Positions 53,509-59,686 of a DNA stretch of 59,686 nucleotides are shown piece by piece. Every line of letters begins with the position of its first letter. Positions within the stretch are counted from its first letter, which is position 1. Below the pieces are notes generated by a model. The model ran no database searches and was not told the DNA's origin. It worked only from the letters and a program-made list of their open reading frames with translations. The stretch comes from Nocardia gamkensis NBRC 108242. GTDB lineage: Bacteria > Actinomycetota > Actinomycetes > Mycobacteriales > Mycobacteriaceae. The translations under genes were made by a program, and so were the position numbers. The stretch lies in NCBI RefSeq assembly GCF_001612985.1, contig NZ_BDBM01000046.1:1-59686 (forward strand), written 5' to 3'.

Positions 53509-54473
53509 GTGAACGCGCCACCGTGGTCTCCCCACACAGACCGGTCGGGCGGGTGGAACGGTCGCACGTGCGATCCGCGCGCAAGCGGCTGGCGGGGCAG
53601 ATCCGCAAGACGCCGGTCTTCCACACGTCCGTGGCGAGCCCCTCCGGTCCGGTGCCGGTGACGATGAAGCTCGAGCATCTCCAGCACGGCGGGACGTTCA
53701 AGGTCCGCGGCAGCCTCAACGCGCTGCTGGAGTCGGGCGAGGAGGCCGATCATGTCGTGATCGCCTCCGGTGGCAACGCCGGTATCGCGGCCGCGCTCGC
53801 CGCCGCGCGACTGGGCAAGTCGTGCACGGTCGTGGTCCCGGAGACCGCCCCGCACACCAAGGTCGCCGCGATGTGGTCGCACGGCGCCGATGTGCTCTGG
53901 CACGGCACCACCTACGCGGAGGCCTCGGTGCACGCGGCCGAGCTGGCCGCCGAACGCGACGCGCTGCTGCTGCACGGCTACGACCTGCCCGCGGTGGTCG
54001 CCGGCATCGGTGTGGTCGGGCTGGAACTCGAGGAGCAGGTGCGCGGTCGGCCGCCGGTGCTGGCCGCGGTGGGCGGCGGCGGACTGGTCGCCGGGATCGC
54101 GGCGGCGGTCGGGCGCCGTCAGCAGGTCATCGGGGTGGAGCCCGAGGGCGCCGCGATCCTGCGCGCGGCGTTGACGGCGGACCATCCCGTGGACATCGTC
54201 GCGTCCGGGCTCACCGTCGACGCGCTGGGCCCGACGCGGATCGGCGATATCGCCCTCGACGTCTCGCGCCGGCACGGTGTGCGGTCGCTGCTGGTCAGCG
54301 ACGACGCGATCAGCGCGGCACGCGAGTATCTGTGGCGCGAATTCCGCATCTTGGTGGAACTGGCCGGCGCGGCGGCGCTGGCCGCGGTGCACAGCGGAGC
54401 CTATGTTCCCGAGCCGGACGAGCGCCCGGTCATCGTGCTCTGCGGCGCCAATACCGACGTGGCGGTGTTCTGA
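53505..54473 (+). CDS. Threonine/serine dehydratase-like PLP enzyme
   Basis: The 322-residue fold-type II enzyme has the PLP lysine in GGTFKVRG, the substrate loop IASGGNAGIAAALAAARLG, and the phosphate-binding GGGGLVAGIAA loop. It lacks the C-terminal ACT regulatory domain of biosynthetic IlvA, so it is more like catabolic threonine or serine dehydratases. GTG 53505 overlaps the preceding stop, so it is coupled to the CopD-CtaG gene without an obvious functional link. The substrate is inferred. Confidence 0.85.
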   Translation: MSERATVVSPHRPVGRVERSHVRSARKRLAGQIRKTPVFHTSVASPSGPVPVTMKLEHLQHGGTFKVRGSLNALLESGEEADHVVIASGGNAGIAAALAAARLGKSCTVVVPETAPHTKVAAMWSHGADVLWHGTTYAEASVHAAELAAERDALLLHGYDLPAVVAGIGVVGLELEEQVRGRPPVLAAVGGGGLVAGIAAAVGRRQQVIGVEPEGAAILRAALTADHPVDIVASGLTVDALGPTRIGDIALDVSRRHGVRSLLVSDDAISAAREYLWREFRILVELAGAAALAAVHSGAYVPEPDERPVIVLCGANTDVAVF

Positions 54474-54634
54474 TCTCCGCTGCGTGAAACGCCCAATCTT
54501 CACAACTTGGGAAGCTGTGCACATTTCCGGATCGGCTCGCTCGGCGCCCGCGGAGCGGCGCACCCTGGAAGAGCCCTCCTGGAGGGGGAGGAGATTCCGG
54601 GCAGGCCCGGATCCGAATGTGAAGGGGCGTAATC

Positions 54635-55132
54635 ATGTACGAGGCTCACGCGACGGTGATCGGAACGATCGCCACTCATCCGGTCAAGCGCGACCTCGCC
54701 AACGGCGAGCAGGTGGTGACCTTCCGGCTGGCGAGCAATTCGCGCCGGCTGGATCACGCGTCGGGGCAATGGGTGGACAACGGCACCTTGTACCTCACGG
54801 TCAGCTGCTGGCGCAGGCTGGTGGCGGGCGTCGACGCCTCCCTGCGGCGCGGCGATCCGGTCATCGCCTACGGCCACCTGCGCTCCCACGAGTACCGCAG
54901 CAAGGACGGTGTGGAACGACGGGACCTGGAGATGCGCGCTACCGTGGTCGGACCGGACCTGTCCCGCTGTGTGGCGCGGCTGACACGGTTGTCCGACCTG
55001 CCGTCGCGGAATACTTCCGAGGTGCCGAGCGCTGAAGCTCGGGTACCGGACGGCGATGCGCCGGGGGAGAATGTCGCAGCCGCCGGTTCGGCACGGCCAC
55101 ACAGCAGCGCACCCGAGCCTGTCGACGCTTGA
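54635..55132 (+). CDS. ssb: Single-stranded-DNA-binding protein paralogue (SsbB-like)
   Basis: The 165-residue protein has an N-terminal OB fold: EAHATVIGTIATHPVKRDLA, FRLASNSRR, WVDNGTLYLTVSCWRRL, GDPVIAYGHLRSHEY. A short disordered, acidic tail follows that lacks the DDDIPF tip of replicative SSB. It corresponds to M. tuberculosis Rv2478c, the second SSB, which lies directly before ettA (Rv2477c). That is how the next fragment was recognised. Confidence 0.9.
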   Translation: MYEAHATVIGTIATHPVKRDLANGEQVVTFRLASNSRRLDHASGQWVDNGTLYLTVSCWRRLVAGVDASLRRGDPVIAYGHLRSHEYRSKDGVERRDLEMRATVVGPDLSRCVARLTRLSDLPSRNTSEVPSAEARVPDGDAPGENVAAAGSARPHSSAPEPVDA

Positions 55133-55197
55133 TCGCACGACCGGTTTCGTCCCGGCGGCAGGGTAGCTCTGCTTCGTCCCCTCATCTCACGCACCGA

Positions 55198-55203
55198 TAG
55201 GCT
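55198..55203 (+). promoter_or_regulatory. Possible -10 box for a leaderless ettA transcript
   Basis: TAGGCT lies 8 bases before the ATG, a distance that would give a leaderless mRNA. Confidence 0.3.
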
Positions 55204-55211
55204 TCACACTT

Positions 55212-55250
55212 ATGGCTGAGTTCATTTACCAGATGAACGACATCACATAA
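55212..55250 (+). pseudogene. ettA: 5' fragment of ettA (ABC-F translation factor), cut by the element
   Basis: The frame reads MAEFIYQMNDIT and stops. MAEFIY is the N-terminus of actinobacterial EttA (energy-dependent translational throttle protein, an ABC-F ATPase), which normally continues into an AHGDKVIL strand and Walker A. In mycobacteria ettA is the next gene after this ssb. Everything downstream here is foreign, so the gene appears to be split by integration after about 8 codons. A rebuilt copy may exist at the far end of the element, outside the window. Confidence 0.7.
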
Positions 55251-55940
55251 TCCCAGGTTGGACGATTCCGCATCGTGCCTTTTCGTCGCTGGTGTTTGAG
55301 GGTGTTGGTGGGTGCTGTGGGTGGGTCCGTGGTGACCTCTGACGGCCTGTACACGGCCTGCGATGGGGGCGGATGGGATCTCCTGTCCGCCGCTTTCGCA
55401 TGTCCGGGTGACTTCCCTTCCCCTGCTTCCTCATACTTGCCGCCCTCAGCGGAACTCGGTCGTGTCAAGGGCGCTCTTTCCCTTGACTCGGCCGAGTGCA
55501 GCGAGACAATCGGCGGATGAGGAGGCAGGGGTTTCGCAACCAGCCAGTCCTCCACGTACGGAAGTCCGGCGGCGGGATTTCGTTCAGCAATTCATCCGCC
55601 CAGGTCAGCTCTGTTTCTGGAGTTCCAAGGACTGGACCACAGCCGGTGGACCGGGCAGGGTGCCGGCCGATTCGCGCTCGGCTGCGGGAGGTCAGTCGGG
55701 TACGGCTGTCGTCGTGCCCAGCACTGCTCGGTTATTGCAAAAGCGGCCCATAGTGTCCTGGAGCGACATTGTGGGCGCAGGTGTGCCGCCGACGTGCCGA
55801 CGCGCCGGGCTCCCGCCAGCGCAGCCAGGGTGCCCGTTGCGCGTCGTGGCGCGGCGGCGGCGCGCATGCGCCGCCGCAGGCGCCCTTGATCCTATATAGC
55901 CAAATTCAGCAACAACTCGCACAACGTAGGGCGCGAAGAT
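55251..55940. other. Left arm of the element, no convincing gene
   Basis: Almost 700 bases hold only ORFs with poor codon use on both strands. They may contain degenerate gene remnants or cis-acting sites. A strong GC hairpin lies near the right side. Confidence 0.45.
55854..55877 (-). terminator. GC-rich hairpin after the kinase gene
   Basis: GCGGCGGCGC-GCAT-GCGCCGCCGC has a 10-base stem and 4-base loop. It lies about 65 bases beyond the stop of the minus-strand kinase gene. It could also be a replication or transfer site of the element. Confidence 0.45.
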
Positions 55941-56492
55941 TCAGTCAGTCGGAGTTCGATTTGATCCGAGTACCAGCGCACGAATCGACTGAGCAGCTTC
56001 TTCCGGCGAAACCGTGTCGGTGCGGATCGTCAGGTCTGCGGCTCGCAGCAGCGGGGTTGAGTCCCAAGCTTGAAGCCGTGCCGCAGTGTCTCCGGTTTCT
56101 CTGGCGATAATTCGGGCTCGGGCTACATCACGAGAGCATCGAAGTTCGACAACTGACCAGCAGACTTCGGGCGTGGCCTTCATGACTGCCCAAATGACCT
56201 CGGGCTGGCCAGCATGGACGACAGGAATCTGGCGCGCGGCGAATTGAGAATTCAAACCGGGGCGGTCGATGCCGTAGCGGGCGGCGTATCGCTCGTTCAT
56301 CCAAATCAGCTCTCCAGCTTCGGAGAGACGCTCAAACTCGGATGCGGTGGTCATTCGGTAGCCGACAGTTCGACCGGGGCCACACTTGATTCGCCGGAAG
56401 AGCTGAAAGGTTGGATCCAACTGGGTGAGAGCACCCGTAATGGTGTCCTTACCGTTGGCGGGTGCTCCATAGAGGATGACTCCCGCGCTCAT
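55941..56492 (-). CDS. Guanylate-kinase-like P-loop protein
   Basis: The 183-residue protein opens with VILYGAPANGKDT (Walker A with GKD at 14-16). It continues with FRRIKCGPGRTVGYRMTTASEFERL and YAARYGIDRPGLNSQ, which resembles the GMP-binding core of guanylate kinases (R..K..G.. and the YG motif). The later VELRCSRDVARARIIARETG is the lid/C-terminal helix. The catalytic details differ from housekeeping Gmk, so the substrate may be another nucleotide or molecule. It begins in a 4-base overlap with the GntR-kinase gene, so the two proteins are made together. Confidence 0.75.
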   Translation of the reverse strand: MSAGVILYGAPANGKDTITGALTQLDPTFQLFRRIKCGPGRTVGYRMTTASEFERLSEAGELIWMNERYAARYGIDRPGLNSQFAARQIPVVHAGQPEVIWAVMKATPEVCWSVVELRCSRDVARARIIARETGDTAARLQAWDSTPLLRAADLTIRTDTVSPEEAAQSIRALVLGSNRTPTD

Positions 56493-57349
56493 TGGGTGGC
56501 GGGCTCGCGACGGATGCCTTCAATGAGGCGCTGAGCTTGGGTGCGCAGAGGCTCGCTGTCCGGGTCGTTGTCGATGAGAAGATGTTCGACTGCGGGTCGG
56601 AATTCAAGGTTGAGGTGCGAGCTGTAGGTGGCCCAGTTTGCAAGCTTCCATGCGTCACGTGCTGCGCCTCGTCGTCGGAGGTACATCAGCATCGTGTCGA
56701 GAGAGCAGCGGACCCAGACGAAAGTTGCATCGACGTCAGCTGTCTCGGCACGGGCGATCGTCTGGTCCAGCCAAGATCGGTCGGCAAACTCGCGGATATA
56801 GGGAGCCGCAGCGATGGCGGAGTTCCCACATTCAATGTTGTCCTGAACAACTGCGGCGAGGGCGTCGTACTCCCGCGGCCGGATTCGAGTCAGGTAGATG
56901 TCGGATTCTCGGTCATCAATGGTCGATCCGAGATCCTCAAGTGCGGGCTCGATGATGGGCCGCGCAATCGTGTCCTTATCCAAGAGTGCCCAGCCGGTCT
57001 CACGGGCGAGGGTCCGCGCGAACTCGCTTTTGCCGCTCCCAGGGAACCCTCCGACGTAGATCACTCGCGGCCGGATGGGTCGGACGGGTGAGGCCAGGGT
57101 GAGGCTCAGCGAAGTAGGGGTAGTGACGACGCGGCCGGATCGGTCATGGCTGGCGATGTAGCCGTCTGCCGCGAGCTGCTCCATTGCCTTGGTGATGGTG
57201 AGCTGACTTGCCTGCCACTCCTGAGCCAACGCGCGGGTAGTCGGAAGCCGCTGACCATCACGCAGGCGTCCGGACTCGATGTCGTTCCGGATGGCCTGAG
57301 CGATCCGCAGGTGCGCGGGTGTCGCAGTCGAACGCTGGGGGCCAGGCAC
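56489..57349 (-). CDS. GntR-type regulator fused to a P-loop kinase
   Basis: The 286-residue protein has a GntR winged helix at about 12-75 (IESGRLRDGQRLPTTRALAQ and TITKAMEQLAADGYI). An AAA/zeta-toxin-like kinase domain follows, with Walker A GFPGSGKS at 101-108, LLDKDTIARPIIEP, and VWVRCSLDTMLMYLRRRGAA as the lid. GntR proteins normally carry UTRA or FadR ligand domains, so the kinase in that place is unusual. It may sense or phosphorylate a nucleotide-like signal to control the divergent replication genes. It is the first gene of a two-gene operon. Confidence 0.8.
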   Translation of the reverse strand: MPGPQRSTATPAHLRIAQAIRNDIESGRLRDGQRLPTTRALAQEWQASQLTITKAMEQLAADGYIASHDRSGRVVTTPTSLSLTLASPVRPIRPRVIYVGGFPGSGKSEFARTLARETGWALLDKDTIARPIIEPALEDLGSTIDDRESDIYLTRIRPREYDALAAVVQDNIECGNSAIAAAPYIREFADRSWLDQTIARAETADVDATFVWVRCSLDTMLMYLRRRGAARDAWKLANWATYSSHLNLEFRPAVEHLLIDNDPDSEPLRTQAQRLIEGIRREPATQ

Positions 57350-57455
57350 GAACCGTCTCCTTCGGTAGCAGTTGCCTCCCAGAGGGTATCAGGCGCTTCT
57401 GACCAGTTGACCTGGGCGAATTTCCGGTCTGGACGGTCTGTTGTAACGATTCCCG

Positions 57456-57504
57456 AAAGTACTTGCTTCCCTAGGAAAGCACTTGCTACCGTTGTGACAC
57501 AACG
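57456..57504. promoter_or_regulatory. Control region of the element: direct repeats plus palindrome
   Basis: AAAGTACTTGCT (57456-57467) and AAAGCACTTGCT (57476-57487) are repeated at a 20-base interval. They are followed by the perfect dyad CGTTGTG-A-CACAACG (57490-57504). They lie between the GntR-kinase gene and the replication operon and are likely regulator sites. Confidence 0.65.
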
Positions 57505-57534
57505 CACGATTGCACCTACCGGGGAGGCCCTGAG

Positions 57535-57888
57535 ATGACCGAGAACTACGCGCGGCTGCTGTTGCTGGGCAGAGAAGCCTTGTCGATTCAGGAGCGCTGG
57601 TTGCTGGCCTGGCTGTTGGCGCGGCCGAACCGGATGTCGATCGCCTTCGAGGAAGTCGCGGGCTTGGGTCCGCTGGGTTCGCGGGCGTTCCGGGAGATGT
57701 GCGCGCGGTGGCGTGAGTGCGGGCTGCTGACGGTGGCCTACAACGAGGAGCACGACGCGCACCTGTCGCAGGCCACCGACTTCGCTGAACTGGTTCTCCG
57801 TCTGAGCCCGGTGGAGTGGGTGTTGGCGACCGCTCCGCAGGCGCCGGTGGATCTGGACAACGTGATCGAGTTCGGGGCGGTGGCGTGA
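57535..57888 (+). CDS. Small unknown protein, first gene of the replication operon
   Basis: The 117-residue product starts after a GGGGAGG site. It is helical at the start (LLLLGREALSIQERWLLAWL) and has an HTH-like middle (SIAFEEVAGLGPLGSRAFREM), so it may bind DNA. Similar small proteins precede rep genes in AICEs. The stop overlaps the start of the next gene (TGATG). The function is unknown. Confidence 0.7.
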   Translation: MTENYARLLLLGREALSIQERWLLAWLLARPNRMSIAFEEVAGLGPLGSRAFREMCARWRECGLLTVAYNEEHDAHLSQATDFAELVLRLSPVEWVLATAPQAPVDLDNVIEFGAVA

Positions 57889-58172
57889 TGGCTGACGTGG
57901 TGATGCCGGAGACGTGGATGTCGCCGAAGCGGGAGATTCTGATCCGGGCTCGGCAGTCGATGGGGCTGGGACTGGAGGCGTTCGCGGAGCGGCTGAACGA
58001 GCTGATCGGCCCGGTGGCGTGGCCCCGTGTGCCGCTGACCTGGCAGGCGATCGACGTGTGGGAGACCGAGCTTCAGCCGCCGGATCACGTGGTGGACGCG
58101 GCGCTGGAGCTGTTGCGGGTCACGCAGACGCCCTGGTCGGTCGGCATCGACGCGGCGGGGGTGTCGGCATGA
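57888..58172 (+). CDS. XRE-like HTH protein
   Basis: The 94-residue product contains IRARQSMGLGLEAFAERLNE followed by LTWQAIDVWETELQPPDHVV, an HTH of the XRE type in which the LTWQAIDVWE part resembles the recognition helix. It overlaps its neighbours on both sides (TGATG and ATGA), so it belongs to the coupled replication operon. It may be an activator or accessory factor of the element. Confidence 0.65.
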   Translation: MADVVMPETWMSPKREILIRARQSMGLGLEAFAERLNELIGPVAWPRVPLTWQAIDVWETELQPPDHVVDAALELLRVTQTPWSVGIDAAGVSA

Positions 58173-58630
58173 GCGAGCAGACGCGCGGGAATGTCATCAC
58201 TTTGCGAGGTCGGGCCGCTGAGCCGTTGCGTCCGCCTCGGCTGACGTTCGCCCGACGCTGTGTCTGGTGTGGTGAGCTGGATTGCCAGCACCCGGATTGC
58301 GTTGCTCTGCACGAGGTCTCGGTGTGGGCCGTGTGCCGTCAGTGCGATGGCACGGGGTTGGCGTTCTCGGGGCCGCAGGGTTGCACGTGCGCGTTCGGCC
58401 TGATCCATGTGGCCCCGGCTGTGCAGCGCGTGCTGTACACCACTCGCCGCGGTGAGGTGGTGACCGAGCAGGGGCATTGGTCCAGCTACAACGACCGCAC
58501 CTACTACGCGTTCCAGCATCCGGAGCACGAGGTCAAGCGGGTCAGCGCGGCCGTCCCGGATTCCGATCAGGCCAAGCGGGTCACTGCGGCCGATCCGCTG
58601 GACATGAGCACCGGGCAGGTGGCCCTGTGA
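58169..58630 (+). CDS. Cys-rich zinc-ribbon-like protein
   Basis: The 153-residue product has CVWCGELDCQHPDC near residues 31-44 and CRQCDGTG ... CTC at 66-84, which are two likely zinc-binding clusters. It overlaps the rep gene by 4 bases (GTGA). Proteins of this kind are found directly before repSA in AICEs. The role is unknown; DNA or RNA binding is likely. Confidence 0.7.
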   Translation: MSEQTRGNVITLRGRAAEPLRPPRLTFARRCVWCGELDCQHPDCVALHEVSVWAVCRQCDGTGLAFSGPQGCTCAFGLIHVAPAVQRVLYTTRRGEVVTEQGHWSSYNDRTYYAFQHPEHEVKRVSAAVPDSDQAKRVTAADPLDMSTGQVAL

Positions 58631-59686
58631 CCACAGCACAGGCTATCGGCACGGCTCCGGTCGGTGCGGTCGCGCCGAACCGTCAGACTGCCGCTGAGCG
58701 TCGAGCGATGCCCGACCTTCGCGATATCGCCGAAGCTGTCGCCGAACAGCATGGCGTATGCGCCCGCGTGGTCCCGATGCGCGCGGTCGACACCAACACC
58801 GGCCGCGTCTCCTACGTCGGCGCTCCGTGCAAGGCCACCGTGGCAACGACCTGCCCGGCGTGCGCAAAAGCGAACAAGTACGTGCGAGTGACCCAGCTGC
58901 GGGAGGGCTGGTGCGCCGAACACGAACCCGTGCAACCGCAACCGGTGGTCACCGAAGCCCAAGCCGAAGTCCTGGCCACCCGCGCCGACCAGTTCAACCG
59001 GTATCACGACGCTCGCCGCGAGGGCGATGACGAACTGGCCGAGGCCATCAAGGATCTGGTGGCCGACCTCGATGCCGAGCTTCGCGAACTCGGGGTGCGT
59101 GACCGTCTGCCGCCGTTGGATGCCAAGCCGCGTCGTAAGGCCAAGTCGACCCGTCGCCGTGATGACGTGCCGGACCTGCCTCGCAAGAAGGTCGCGCGCA
59201 CCACGGTCGGCACCGCCTACGCGGGCGGCCGGTATCGGCCCTCGACGTTCCACACCCTGACCGTGGATTCCTACGGGGGGATCAACCGTGTCCGTGATGA
59301 GGAGACCGGACAGATGGTGTCGGATGGTTCTCCGCGCGATCCGGAGTCTTACGACTACGCGCGTGCGGCCCGCGACATCATGCACGTCAAAGCGCTGTTC
59401 GACCGGTGGGTGCAGAACCTGCGTCGCGCGGTGGGCTGGAACGTGCAGTACTGGGGCAGCGTGGAGCCGCAGAAGCGCGGGGCCCCGCACATCCATCTGG
59501 CCATCCGGGGTTCGATCCCGACCAAGCTGCTGTATCAGGTGACCGCGGCGACCTACGTCAACATCTGGTGGCCGCACTTCGACCAGGAGGTCTACACCGG
59601 CGACAACATGCCGGTCTGGGATCACGCGGCCGGCACTTTCACCGACCCGACGACCAGGCGGGCGCTGACCTACTGGGATGACGCCC
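58627..59686 (+). CDS. repSA: RepSA-type rolling-circle replication initiator (cut by window end)
   Basis: The frame opens at GTG 58627 and stays open to the end of the window, giving at least 353 residues. A Cys-rich part comes first (CPACAKANKYVRV). The HUH endonuclease motif is GAPHIHLAIRG (HIH), followed by WWPHFDQEVYTGDNMPVWDH. This is the arrangement of pSAM2 RepSA, which nicks the double-strand origin to start rolling-circle replication after excision. The catalytic Tyr is expected beyond the window. Translation is coupled to the preceding small genes. Confidence 0.85.
   Translation, partial: MTTAQAIGTAPVGAVAPNRQTAAERRAMPDLRDIAEAVAEQHGVCARVVPMRAVDTNTGRVSYVGAPCKATVATTCPACAKANKYVRVTQLREGWCAEHEPVQPQPVVTEAQAEVLATRADQFNRYHDARREGDDELAEAIKDLVADLDAELRELGVRDRLPPLDAKPRRKAKSTRRRDDVPDLPRKKVARTTVGTAYAGGRYRPSTFHTLTVDSYGGINRVRDEETGQMVSDGSPRDPESYDYARAARDIMHVKALFDRWVQNLRRAVGWNVQYWGSVEPQKRGAPHIHLAIRGSIPTKLLYQVTAATYVNIWWPHFDQEVYTGDNMPVWDHAAGTFTDPTTRRALTYWDDA

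Larger units (their letters stand above)
55212..59686. mobile_element. AICE-like integrative element (left part)
   Basis: It starts within ettA and contains a pSAM2 RepSA-type initiator preceded by small overlapping genes of the kind found in actinomycete integrative and conjugative elements, plus a GntR regulator. The integrase and transfer (FtsK/TraB-like) genes would lie beyond the window edge. The left attachment core is probably around 55212-55240. Confidence 0.7.

Noticed and set aside
55226..55555. Minus-strand 109-residue frame in the left arm of the element
   Set aside because: Poor codon use, no ribosome binding site, proline-rich low-complexity product, and it runs across the ettA boundary.

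Overview
The window looks like chromosomal DNA of a high-GC, mycolic-acid-making actinomycete, most likely Nocardia or a close relative. The evidence is G/C-ended codons in most genes, a single-polypeptide bacterial fatty acid synthase I with acpS, and a gene order matching the M. tuberculosis Rv2524c (fas) to Rv2509 block: fas, acpS, bcp, DUF3618 gene, LdtMt2-type L,D-transpeptidase, orn, HerA-like ATPase, mycolate reductase. It also carries a DesA3/Rv3230c-type desaturase pair, a trHbN-type truncated hemoglobin and an ssb paralogue that in M. tuberculosis precedes ettA.

Layout. 1-10133: accessory island lying against the 3' end of a tRNA-Leu(UAG) gene. It holds a compact overlapping module ending in a PD-(D/E)xK-like protein, a second nuclease-like gene (D...QxK), a broken IS3-type element, a HigB-like toxin with a HigA/ImmA-IrrE fusion, and a large methyltransferase that carries a recognition-like region and a HEPN-like C-terminus but has no restriction subunit beside it. 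A diverged direct repeat lies at both sides (41-78 and 9750-9787). 10134-55132: conserved chromosomal core. It contains fas/acpS with dyad operators, cell-wall enzymes, tRNA-Lys, tRNA-His and tRNA-Arg, mycolate/lipid genes (cmrA, fadH with PadR, desaturase operon with a FabR/DesT-like TetR), a PLP enzyme/MFS/LpqS-like cluster, a three-gene ABC exporter, an orphan ectB-like gene, glbN, a CopD-CtaG fusion, a threonine-dehydratase-like gene and ssb. 55212-59686: start of a second mobile element resembling an actinomycete integrative and conjugative element (AICE, pSAM2-like). It begins inside what looks like the first codons of ettA and runs off the window in a RepSA-type rolling-circle initiator gene.

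How the genes work together. FAS-I plus AcpS make acyl chains; CmrA reduces 3-oxo-mycolates; the desaturase pair makes monounsaturated acyl chains; FadH helps degrade unsaturated ones. Several regulators have perfect or near-perfect palindromes in their own divergent promoters (PadR, MarR, FabR/DesT-like TetR), which suggests autoregulation. The three points most worth following are the methyltransferase-HEPN fusion and nuclease modules of the first island, the integration of an AICE into the 5' end of ettA, and the GntR-kinase/guanylate-kinase-like pair in that element, which faces a repeat-rich control region.
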